Notes under the pieces: model-generated
What the model saw: only the letters and a program-made list of their open reading frames with translations
The model's database searches: none
Told to the model about the DNA's origin: nothing
NCBI GenBank assembly: GCA_016462095.1
Contig: JAEMTW010000133.1
Span: 1 to 5,605, forward strand
Direction of reading: 5' to 3'
DNA: 5,605 bases
Origin: Thermoleophilia bacterium
GTDB lineage: Bacteria; Actinomycetota; Thermoleophilia; Gaiellales; F1-60-MAGs149
Part shown: positions 1-5,265 of the stretch, piece after piece
How the letters are laid out: every line of letters begins with the position of its first letter
How positions within the stretch are numbered: position 1 is the first letter of the stretch
Position numbers and translations under genes: made by a program

Positions 1-151
1 CGTCGGCGTGACGCTCGGCCACGACGATGTCGAGGCATTGCGCACCGATCCGCGGCGGCGCACGCTGCCTGGTGCGGCGATGGCCGAGGTCTCGCGCGAC
101 CAGATCATGTTCCTCCCGCCCGGCTCGGGCCGACCCGAAGGCTCCGCATGA
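1..151 (+). CDS. C-terminal end of an unrecognised protein (5' truncated)
   Basis: An open frame enters from the left edge (first full codon at base 2) and ends at TGA 149-151, giving 49 residues. The tail reads VGVTLGHDDVEALRTDPRRR, then a stretch containing PGAAMAEVSRDQIMFLPPG, and ends in GSA. I do not recognise the family and will not guess a function. The reading is supported by context: the stop codon overlaps the hpt start as ATGA, the classic spacing of translationally coupled genes, and the hpt ribosome binding site lies inside this frame. tilS is a frequent upstream neighbour of hpt in bacteria, but I see no TilS-like signature in this tail, so that label is not supported. It is probably cotranscribed with hpt. 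Confidence 0.6.
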   Translation, partial: VGVTLGHDDVEALRTDPRRRTLPGAAMAEVSRDQIMFLPPGSGRPEGSA

Positions 152-690
152 CCCCCCGCCACCCCGCCCTCGTCGACCACATTGTCTCGCGCGAGCAGAT
201 TGCCGCGCGAGTTGCCGAGCTTGGTGCCGAGATTTCTGAGGCCTATGCCGGTCGCGAGTTGATATTGACGTGTGTTCTGAAGGGTGGCTTCATCTTTCTC
301 GCCGACCTTGTTCGCGCCATCACGATTCCGTGCGCGATCGATTTCATGGTCATCTCGTCGTACGGTTCGGGTACGCAATCGTCGGGCATCGTGCGGATCC
401 TTAAGGACCTTGACGCGCCAATTGAGGGGATGGATGTCCTCGTCGTCGAAGACATCGTCGACTCGGGTCTCACGCTCTCGTATCTCTTGCGCAATCTCGA
501 GACGCGGCATCCTGCAACGCTCGAGGTCTGCACCCTGCTCGCCAAGCCGGCCCGCCACGAGCACGACGTGCCTTGTCGTTTCGTGGGCTTCGAAATCCCG
601 AACACCTTCGTCGTCGGCTATGGCCTAGACGCCAACGAGCGCTTCCGCGAGTTGCCCGACATCTGGTCGGTCGACGACTCGAAACTCTAG
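148..690 (+). CDS. hpt: Hypoxanthine (guanine) phosphoribosyltransferase
   Basis: This cytosolic purine-salvage enzyme transfers the phosphoribosyl group of PRPP to hypoxanthine (and usually guanine), giving IMP/GMP and pyrophosphate. The 180-residue length is normal for bacterial HPRT. Visible signatures in order: LKGGFIF (residues 44-50, the KGG pyrophosphate-binding loop); SSYGSGTQSSG (70-80, the flexible loop that closes over the active site); VVEDIVDSGLTL (99-110, the PRPP-binding motif, with E101-D102 contacting ribose and D105 as the expected catalytic acid/base); and FVVGYGLD followed by RELPDI near the C-terminus (purine pocket and Mg site). Ser106 replaces the more common Thr in the PRPP motif, a conservative variant. 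The ATG at 148 is chosen because a GAAGG Shine-Dalgarno (137-141) lies 6 bases upstream and the ATG overlaps the preceding stop as ATGA. It ends convergently toward the minus-strand gene at 851. Confidence 0.96.
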   Translation: MTPRHPALVDHIVSREQIAARVAELGAEISEAYAGRELILTCVLKGGFIFLADLVRAITIPCAIDFMVISSYGSGTQSSGIVRILKDLDAPIEGMDVLVVEDIVDSGLTLSYLLRNLETRHPATLEVCTLLAKPARHEHDVPCRFVGFEIPNTFVVGYGLDANERFRELPDIWSVDDSKL

Positions 691-693
691 TCC

Positions 694-728
694 AATGTCA
701 CAAAGGGGTCAGACCCTTTTGTGACATT
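694..728. repeat. REP-like palindrome, left copy of an inverted pair
   Basis: A 35-base near-perfect palindrome starts 4 bases after the hpt stop. Its arms open with AATGTCACAAA and close with TTTTGTGACATT around a GGGTCAGACCC core. Only one arm position fails to match (G705 against T717), and in RNA this would be a G-U wobble, so a stem of about 15-17 pairs could form. The inner 33 bases (695-727) are the exact reverse complement of 762-794. GGGTC(A/T)GACCC cores flanked by TTTGTGACA arms resemble dispersed REP-type repeats often linked to REP-associated tyrosine (Y1) transposases; that link is from memory and untested here. As a transcript it could also act as a 3'-end stabiliser or attenuator for hpt. 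Confidence 0.85.
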
Positions 729-761
729 CAGATGCGCGCTGGACGATAGCCAAACCTTCTT

Positions 762-794
762 ATGTCACAAAAGGGTCTGACCCCTTTGTGACAT
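762..794. repeat. REP-like palindrome, right copy of an inverted pair
   Basis: This is the second hairpin. It begins ATGTCACAAAAGGGTC and ends GACCCCTTTGTGACAT, and is an exact 33-base inverted copy of 695-727. The 34-base spacer (728-761) shows no further symmetry. The two copies can pair with each other to make one long cruciform or hairpin, or each can fold alone. The pair sits in the gap between convergent genes (hpt stop at 690, decarboxylase stop at 851), the usual home of REP doublets/REPINs. The remaining bases 795-850 show nothing beyond a weak GATCG/CGATC dyad near 822-835. No transposase gene is in the window, so the element would be non-autonomous. Confidence 0.85.
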
Positions 795-850
795 CCGCCC
801 AGCCAGCCCGGTCCCTGAGTTGATCGACCGCGATCGGCCGTGCGCGCTAC

Positions 851-1876
851 CTACACGAGTGCGAGGTGCGCGTCTTCCCAGTCGATGGCGGCCTGGTCGA
901 AGTAGACGAGCCGCGTCTTCTTGAACTCGTTGATCGAGTACAGCACGGCGTACTCGTCGAGGCCCGTCTCCTTGGAGAGGGCGGCGAGCACGGCTTCGCA
1001 TTCTTCCTTGTCGCGACCATGCGTCATCGAGAAGAGGCGGTAGGGCCAGTCGTTGTAGATTGGTCGCTCGTAGCAATGCGAGACGCCGCGGTACGAGGCC
1101 ATGATGCGGCCGGCCTCGTCGACGCGATCTTCGTCGACGATCCAGACGCCCATGCCGTTCTGTCCAAAGCCAGCCTTGCGGTGATTGACGACGGCTGCGA
1201 AACGGCGCATGCGTCCGTCGGACAGCAACTCGCGGCCCATCTCCATCAGCTCGGCGACGGTAAAGCCGTACTGCTCGGCAAGGTCTTTGAATGGCTCGGG
1301 AACCGCGGGGAGGTCCGTCTGCAATGCCCGGACGGCGGCGATCTCGCGCTCGGTGGGCGGGCGGTGCGGAGCCTGGAGCGATGGGCGTGGTCGATCTTTC
1401 TTGGCGGCCGGATCGCGACCGCCAACCATGTCGAGGTCGACACCGATCTTGTAGAAGCGGATTGCGGGAAGCGGACGGATCGACTCGATGTCAGCCATGC
1501 GGCCGAGCAGGTCGATCGTCTCGTCGAGCCCAATCTTCGAGTCACCCGGCACGGCGATCGTGAACCACAGGTCGAAGTCGTGCTCTCGCTCGTAGTTGTG
1601 CGTCACGCCTGGGTGGGCACTGACGATGTCGGCTGCAAGCTGCTGCGTGCCCGGCTTCGTGCGGGCCGCGACGAGGCTCGACTTGTAGCCGAGTCGGCGC
1701 GTGTCGAAGATCCCCGAGATCTGTCGCACGACACCTTCGCTGCGCAGCCGCGAGATGCGCTCGAGCATCTCGTCCTCTGGCATTTCAATTTCCGCGGCGA
1801 GAGCGCCCCACGGGCGTTCGACGAAGGGCAACTCATTCTGTAGTCGGTCGAGTAAGCGTCGGTCTGCGTCATCCAT
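851..1876 (-). CDS. Fused AhbA-AhbB-type siroheme decarboxylase (tandem AsnC/Lrp-like halves)
   Basis: The protein has 341 residues in two homologous halves. Half 1: winged-helix-like segment at about 6-55 (ending RQISGIFDTRRLGY), then an AsnC-type sensor fold with the AhbA-like motif HNYEREHDFDLWFT (93-106). Half 2: helix-turn-helix-like segment at about 176-225, RRFAAVVNHRKAGF (224-237), then the AhbB-like motif HCYERPIYNDWPYRLFSMTHG (267-287, given here as key residues H267, R271, W277, H286). A basic, Pro-rich linker (about 151-175) joins them. AhbA/AhbB (NirD/G/H/L) remove two acetate carboxylates from siroheme to give 12,18-didecarboxysiroheme, the step shared by the alternative heme pathway and heme d1 synthesis. 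They are usually separate proteins forming a heterodimer. ATG 1876 is preferred over the longer start at 1966, because the first half then begins at MDDADRRLLDRL, typical of the family, and the promoter abuts it. Databases may label it an Lrp/AsnC regulator; the paired decarboxylase motifs argue against that. Confidence 0.85.
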   Translation of the reverse strand: MDDADRRLLDRLQNELPFVERPWGALAAEIEMPEDEMLERISRLRSEGVVRQISGIFDTRRLGYKSSLVAARTKPGTQQLAADIVSAHPGVTHNYEREHDFDLWFTIAVPGDSKIGLDETIDLLGRMADIESIRPLPAIRFYKIGVDLDMVGGRDPAAKKDRPRPSLQAPHRPPTEREIAAVRALQTDLPAVPEPFKDLAEQYGFTVAELMEMGRELLSDGRMRRFAAVVNHRKAGFGQNGMGVWIVDEDRVDEAGRIMASYRGVSHCYERPIYNDWPYRLFSMTHGRDKEECEAVLAALSKETGLDEYAVLYSINEFKKTRLVYFDQAAIDWEDAHLALV

Positions 1877-1882
1877 ACCTGT

Positions 1883-1911
1883 AGAGTCAGCGCGTTTGCT
1901 CGGTCTGTCAA
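1883..1911 (-). promoter_or_regulatory. Promoter of the siroheme decarboxylase gene, probably leaderless
   Basis: Reading the minus strand, a perfect -35 hexamer TTGACA (1911-1906) is followed after exactly 17 bases by GACTCT (1888-1883). The latter keeps the two most conserved -10 positions (A at 2, T at 6). Six bases then separate the box from ATG 1876, so the predicted first transcribed base is the A of the start codon. There is no well-placed Shine-Dalgarno, in agreement with a leaderless mRNA. The perfect -35 and spacing are seen directly; activity and start site are inferred. Confidence 0.6.
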
Positions 1912-1939
1912 ACGGAGTCGTGCGTGCGGTGACTCGTGG

Positions 1940-1945
1940 TAGCCT
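1940..1945 (+). promoter_or_regulatory. Putative -10 box for the cytochrome c gene
   Basis: TAGCCT preceded by GG matches the TAGNNT boxes seen before serS and the EamA gene in this window. It would start transcription near base 1952, leaving a leader of about 44 bases that contains the 1959-1974 dyad. No good -35 is visible 16-19 bases upstream, so this is the weaker of the two divergent promoters by sequence. Confidence 0.35.
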
Positions 1946-1958
1946 GCGATCGTCATCC

Positions 1959-1974
1959 GGGGACACCTGTCCCC
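1959..1974. promoter_or_regulatory. Perfect 16-base dyad in the divergent intergenic region
   Basis: GGGGACACCTGTCCCC consists of GGGGACA and TGTCCCC arms around a central CC. It lies between the divergent decarboxylase and cytochrome c genes, 21 bases before the cytochrome ATG. It could be a dimeric-regulator operator, a leader-RNA hairpin (6-pair stem, 4-base loop), or a remnant of a REP-type repeat. There is no U-run after it on either strand, so it is not a classical intrinsic terminator. Which role is right cannot be decided from one copy. Confidence 0.45.
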
Positions 1975-1995
1975 CGAAAAAAGGTTATTGCTGAC

Positions 1996-2463
1996 ATGGA
2001 GACGCGCCGCCTCATCGCCATCGTGATCGCTCTTGGAGCGCTCACCCTCGGAATTCTGACTGCCTGTGGCGGAAGTACCGATGCTACCGGCACGCTCGGT
2101 GGAGCAGTCACGATCGGCACGGGTACTACTCCGACTGAGACGCCCGTCGCTGAAGGCGATGCAACGACTGCTGCGGAGACGACTGAGGCTGCAGGCGAGA
2201 CAACGGCTGCTGCTGTTGAGGGCGATGCTGCTGCGGGAGCGGCCGTCTTCGCGAGCGCAAGCTGTGGCGGTTGTCATACGCTCGCTGCCGCGGGTTCGGC
2301 AGGCGCTGTTGGACCGAATCTTGACGAATTGATGCCCGACTACGCAGCTGTTCTGACGAAAGTCACCAATGGTGGTGGTGGCATGCCTGCGTACAGCGAT
2401 AGCCTGTCTGAAACCGACATCCAGAACGTATCGGCCTACGTGTCGCAGAACGCCGGCAAGTAG
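1996..2463 (+). CDS. Lipoprotein class I cytochrome c
   Basis: A small single-heme c-type cytochrome (155 residues), tethered to the outer face of the cytoplasmic membrane, likely shuttling electrons to or from a membrane oxidase or reductase. The N-terminus METRR is followed by a hydrophobic stretch (6-21) and the lipobox LTAC, with Cys24 as the predicted acylated residue. A flexible Thr/Ala/Glu/Gly-rich linker (about 25-76) precedes the heme domain: GDAAAGAAVFASAS, the heme-binding CGGCH (90-94, His94 proximal ligand), GPNLDEL (107-113) and NGGGGMPAYSDSL, where Met130 is the expected second axial ligand. A C-terminal helix follows. ATG 1996 is chosen because it begins the signal peptide directly; the longer in-frame start at 1936 would put a polar segment ahead of it. 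An AAAAAAGG stretch about 11 bases upstream is only a weak Shine-Dalgarno. The partner oxidase is not in the window. Confidence 0.92.
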   Translation: METRRLIAIVIALGALTLGILTACGGSTDATGTLGGAVTIGTGTTPTETPVAEGDATTAAETTEAAGETTAAAVEGDAAAGAAVFASASCGGCHTLAAAGSAGAVGPNLDELMPDYAAVLTKVTNGGGGMPAYSDSLSETDIQNVSAYVSQNAGK

Positions 2464-2466
2464 TTC

Positions 2467-3303
2467 GTGCCGCTTCCTAACGGGCTCGATGCGGACGCCG
2501 TCGAAGGCGTCTTCATTGATCTCGACGGGACGGTCGTTCATCACGCCGAGCTCTTGCCGACGGCAATTGAGGCTGTAGCTGCGCTGCAGGCAACCGGCGT
2601 GCCGGTCGTTGTTGCGACGGGTCGCATGTTTCTCTCGGCGTGCCGCTTCGCCAATCTCTTGCACGCCGCCGACCAGGTGATTTGCTTTCAGGGTGCCCTC
2701 GTTGGCAGCCGCTCGACGGGTGAGGTGCTGTTGCATGAGCAGCTCGAGCTGGAGGCGGCGCGCGAGATCATCGCGGCGATCGTCGAGACGGGCGAGCACA
2801 TCAATGTGATGACGTCCGACGCGTTCTACGTCTCCGAAGACAACGCGGAGGCGCAGCGGTATGCGCAGAGTGCCCGTGTGCCTGTGAATGCTGTTGGCGA
2901 TCTTGTTGCCTGGCTCGACCAGCCGATTACGAAGCTCGTCGTCTCGGGCGAGCCCGAGCGCATGGATGCCTTGCGCGATGTGCTGGTCCCCCAGTTTGGT
3001 GACCGAGCCTTTATCGCAAAGTCGCTGCCGTTCTATCTCGAGGTCGCAGCGCCCGGTGTGCATAAGGGTGTTGGCTGTGCATTCGTGGCCGACCTCCTTG
3101 GCCTGCACCAAGAGAATTGTGTCTCGATTGGCGATGGCGAGAACGATCTCGAGTTGATCGACTGGGCTGGGTTTGGGATCGCTGTTGGTGGTGGTTACCC
3201 CGAGCTGATCGAGCGTGCCGATTGGGTCGCTCCTTCGATCGACGACGACGGCGTGCCCCGTGTGTTGCAGGCCATCGCCGCTGCCCGTAGTCAGCGTCTC
3301 TAA
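2467..3303 (+). CDS. Cof-type HAD-superfamily phosphatase (HAD-IIB)
   Basis: A 278-residue cytosolic hydrolase of the haloacid dehalogenase superfamily. All four HAD motifs are visible: motif I FIDLDGT (16-22, Asp18 nucleophile, Asp20 acid/base), motif II VVVATGR (47-53, Thr51), motif III Lys200 in APGVHKG, and motif IV IGDGENDLEL (221-230, Mg-binding acids). The region between motifs II and III (about 85-185) fits the C2B cap of Cof/YidA-like enzymes, and FYLEVAAPGVHKG is the typical run into motif III. Such enzymes dephosphorylate sugar phosphates, nucleotides or flavin precursors; the substrate here cannot be told. The GTG at 2467 lies 3 bases after the cytochrome stop and no alternative start exists before motif I. 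No clear Shine-Dalgarno is present, so translation probably depends on coupling to the cytochrome gene. No functional tie to the cytochrome is evident beyond the operon. Confidence 0.93.
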   Translation: MPLPNGLDADAVEGVFIDLDGTVVHHAELLPTAIEAVAALQATGVPVVVATGRMFLSACRFANLLHAADQVICFQGALVGSRSTGEVLLHEQLELEAAREIIAAIVETGEHINVMTSDAFYVSEDNAEAQRYAQSARVPVNAVGDLVAWLDQPITKLVVSGEPERMDALRDVLVPQFGDRAFIAKSLPFYLEVAAPGVHKGVGCAFVADLLGLHQENCVSIGDGENDLELIDWAGFGIAVGGGYPELIERADWVAPSIDDDGVPRVLQAIAAARSQRL

Positions 3304-3317
3304 CGCGCCACCCCGGT

Positions 3318-3323
3318 TAGGCT
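3318..3323 (+). promoter_or_regulatory. Putative -10 box of serS (leaderless start)
   Basis: TAGGCT lies in the 26-base gap after the HAD phosphatase stop and is followed by 6 bases (TCCCCT) and the GTG start of serS. This spacing would place the first transcribed base at the start codon. No Shine-Dalgarno is present before the GTG, which supports a leaderless message. No clear -35 is seen upstream, where it would overlap the end of the phosphatase gene. Confidence 0.45.
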
Positions 3324-3329
3324 TCCCCT

Positions 3330-4616
3330 GTGATTGATCTCCGCCTCGTCCGCAGCGATCCCGACATGGTCCGCGAGGCGTTGGCGCGTCGTGGCGATGC
3401 GGCGCTGCTTGATCCCGTGCTGACGCTGGATACGGAGCGCCGCGCGTTGCAGGTGCAGGTCGACGAGCTCCGCGCCGAGCGCAATCGTGCGTCCGAGACG
3501 ATTGGGCAATTGAAGCGCGCGGCCAAGGACGATCCGGCTGCGGCGGAGCAAGCCGATGCGGTCTCTGCAGAGATGCGTACGTTGAAGGACACGCTCGATG
3601 GTCTTGAGGAGTCGCTCAAGTCTGTTGATGAGCAGCTCGACACTGCGCTGCTCGTCGTGCCAAACCTCCCCCACCCCGATTCGCCGCTGGGCAATACGGA
3701 TGAGGACGCGCGCGAGCTGCGTGTCGTGGGCGAGATTCCGACCTTCGATTTTGAGCCGCGTGACCACCTCGAGCTGGCGGGTAGCGGCATCGATATGGAG
3801 CGCGGTGCCCGCACGTCTGGCTCGCGCTTCGGCTATCTGACCGGCGATATTGCGCGCCTCTGGTGGGCGATTTCGCGGATGGCTCTCGACCAGTTGGGCG
3901 AGGGTGGCTTTACTCCGGTTGTGCCGCCCGTCTTGGTGCGCGAGGAGGCGATGTTCGCGACGGGCTTCTTCCCGACCGATCGCCAGAGCGTCTATAGCCT
4001 CGAAGACGACGACCTCTTTCTCGTTGGCACGAGCGAGGTGCCGCTCGCGGCGCTGCACGCCGACGAGATCCTTGTTGCCGACGAGTTGCCGCTTCGCTAT
4101 GCCGGGCTCTCGTCCTGCTTTCGTCGCGAGGCTGGCGCTGCTGGGCGCGATACGCGCGGCATCTTTCGTCTGCATCAGTTTGAGAAGGTCGAGATGTTCT
4201 CGTTCTGTCATCCCGACAAGTCGTGGGACGAGCATCTGCATCTGCTCGCGCTCGAGGAGTCGATCGCGCAGAAGCTCGAACTCACGTACCGCGTCGTCGA
4301 TATCGCTGTCGGCGATCTTGGCGCCTCGGCGGCTCGCAAGTACGACATCGAGACGTGGCTGCCCAGCCAGCAGAAGTTTCGTGAGATGACGAGTTGCTCG
4401 AACTGCACCGATTATCAGGCGCGCCGACTCGATGCCCGCTTCCGTGAGGAGAAGGGCAGCCCGCAGACGCTGCATACGCTCAACGGTACTGCTGTGACGA
4501 GCTCGCGCACTGTGATCTCTGTGCTCGAACAGCACCAGCAGAAGGACGGTACGGTCGCAGTGCCTCAGGCCTTGCTGCACTACGGCGCACCTGCCGTCAT
4601 CGATCCCCGTACCTAG
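3330..4616 (+). CDS. serS: Seryl-tRNA synthetase
   Basis: A class II aminoacyl-tRNA synthetase that charges tRNA-Ser (and tRNA-Sec where present) with serine using ATP. At 428 residues it is the usual bacterial length. It starts MIDLRLVRSDPDMVREAL, the standard SerRS N-terminus, followed by the long antiparallel coiled-coil arm (about 33-104) that grips the tRNA variable arm. VVPNLPHPDSPLG (109-121) leads into the catalytic core: motif 1 region GFTPVVPPVLV (193-203), serine-binding TSE (234-236), motif 2 FRREAGAAGRDTRGIFR (264-280) with HQFEKVEMF (282-290), SNCTDYQARR (357-366), and motif 3 LNGTAVTSSRT (384-394) with the ATP-contacting Arg393. Motif 3 lacks the second Gly of the commoner NGSG form. 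The GTG start is set by homology and by the TAGGCT box 6 bases upstream. It may be transcribed both from this promoter and by read-through from the cytochrome/HAD genes. Confidence 0.97.
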   Translation: MIDLRLVRSDPDMVREALARRGDAALLDPVLTLDTERRALQVQVDELRAERNRASETIGQLKRAAKDDPAAAEQADAVSAEMRTLKDTLDGLEESLKSVDEQLDTALLVVPNLPHPDSPLGNTDEDARELRVVGEIPTFDFEPRDHLELAGSGIDMERGARTSGSRFGYLTGDIARLWWAISRMALDQLGEGGFTPVVPPVLVREEAMFATGFFPTDRQSVYSLEDDDLFLVGTSEVPLAALHADEILVADELPLRYAGLSSCFRREAGAAGRDTRGIFRLHQFEKVEMFSFCHPDKSWDEHLHLLALEESIAQKLELTYRVVDIAVGDLGASAARKYDIETWLPSQQKFREMTSCSNCTDYQARRLDARFREEKGSPQTLHTLNGTAVTSSRTVISVLEQHQQKDGTVAVPQALLHYGAPAVIDPRT

Positions 4617-4640
4617 AGTGAGACCGAAAATCGCGCGTTC

Positions 4641-5213
4641 TTAGCGTCGGAAGAGTTTTCGAATGCGTGGGTGCGGCTTGCCTTCTGCGCCGATTAGACC
4701 GAACAGCAGGGCGAGTGCGAGTAGCGCGCCGCCGACCCATCCGAGCTTGACGCTGACGACGACGACGGCGACGGCTCCTGGCACGAGCAGAAGCCAGGTG
4801 CCGATGAATTGGTGTGTGCCTTTGTGGCGAAAGAAGCGGTCGACTTTGACCAGCTTGAGGAGTTTTTGGACGAGGATCAGAATTGGAATCAGCCCCTCGA
4901 GGCTCGATCCTGCGAAGACGGTGATCCAGCCCGGCCACGCTGCAAAGAGGATGAAGAGTGTCAGTCGGTGGTGGCGGAGCCAGTAGATGCGGTCGGGCGC
5001 GAGCGGTAGGAGCACGAGCACTTCCAGCACGAACACGCCCCAGATCGCCCAGTCGAGCCAGAGCCCGGCGGTCTTGACGGAGGGGTCTGCCCAGATCAGA
5101 GGCACGACGACGGCGGGGATTGCCAACAGGGCGGCAATGGTGGTGGGCATCACGAACCACTGCTCGGCGCGCTCGGCGCGCGAGGCGCGACTCTGATATT
5201 CGACGGCGTCCAT
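4641..5213 (-). CDS. Multi-pass membrane protein resembling a voltage-sensor domain, no pore motif
   Basis: A 190-residue integral membrane protein with no family I can name firmly. Predicted helices: about 22-42, 50-72, 84-102, 106-124, 136-155 and 157-175, with a basic C-terminus (PHPRIRKLFRR). The segment WLDWAIWGVFVLEVLVLLPLAPDRIYWLRHHRL (key residues Asp54, Glu64, Asp74, Arg75) resembles S2 and the S2-S3 loop of bacterial Ion_trans-type channels. The fourth helix has basic residues at every third position (Lys117, Lys120, Lys123, Arg126, Arg129), the hallmark of an S4 voltage sensor. No TVGYG-like selectivity filter lies between the last two helices, so a conventional potassium channel is unlikely. 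ATG 5213 is chosen over the upstream ATG at 5360 because the longer start would overlap the divergent transporter and add a non-membrane stretch; GGAG lies 10 bases upstream. It converges on serS with a 24-base gap in which I see no good terminator. Confidence 0.75.
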   Translation of the reverse strand: MDAVEYQSRASRAERAEQWFVMPTTIAALLAIPAVVVPLIWADPSVKTAGLWLDWAIWGVFVLEVLVLLPLAPDRIYWLRHHRLTLFILFAAWPGWITVFAGSSLEGLIPILILVQKLLKLVKVDRFFRHKGTHQFIGTWLLLVPGAVAVVVVSVKLGWVGGALLALALLFGLIGAEGKPHPRIRKLFRR

Positions 5214-5252
5214 CGCGGTAAGTCTCCGTGACCCGCCCGGGGTCGGTCGCGG

Positions 5253-5258
5253 TAGCGT
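5253..5258 (+). promoter_or_regulatory. Putative -10 box of the EamA transporter gene (leaderless start)
   Basis: TAGCGT preceded by GG is followed by 7 bases and the ATG at 5266, again the geometry of a leaderless transcript. A GTGACC (5228-5233) upstream could be a poor -35, but at 19 bases the spacing is long. The 52-base gap is shared with the divergent membrane-protein gene. Confidence 0.42.
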
Positions 5259-5265
5259 GCTGCGT

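Noticed and set aside
694..794. A CRISPR array or integron attachment site suggested by the repeated hairpins
   Set aside because: There are only two copies, in inverted rather than direct orientation, each internally palindromic, with no cas or integrase gene nearby.
822..835. GATCG/CGATC dyad upstream of the decarboxylase stop
   Set aside because: Five-base arms of a common GC-rich word are expected by chance, and there is no neighbouring T-run or second copy.
866..1843. A 325-codon open frame on the + strand opposite the siroheme decarboxylase gene
   Set aside because: It is the antisense shadow of a clearly conserved gene. The translation has no recognisable domain, and long antisense frames are expected with G/C-rich third positions.
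1877..1966. A longer N-terminus for the decarboxylase starting at 1966
   Set aside because: The extra 30 residues are polar and unlike the family, would overlap the TTGACA promoter, and would run into the dyad region.
1603..3111. A 502-codon open frame on the minus strand spanning the decarboxylase start, cytochrome c and HAD phosphatase
   Set aside because: It runs across three well-supported genes and their promoters, has low-complexity Arg/Ser/His-rich translation, and matches no family.
3300..4580. A 426-codon open frame on the minus strand opposite serS
   Set aside because: It mirrors serS codon for codon on the opposite strand, and its Arg/His/Leu-rich composition is that of a reverse-complement shadow.
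4617..4640. An intrinsic terminator between the convergent serS and membrane-protein genes
   Set aside because: The best pairing is a 4-base CCGA/TCGG stem at 4624-4650 with a long loop and no T-run.
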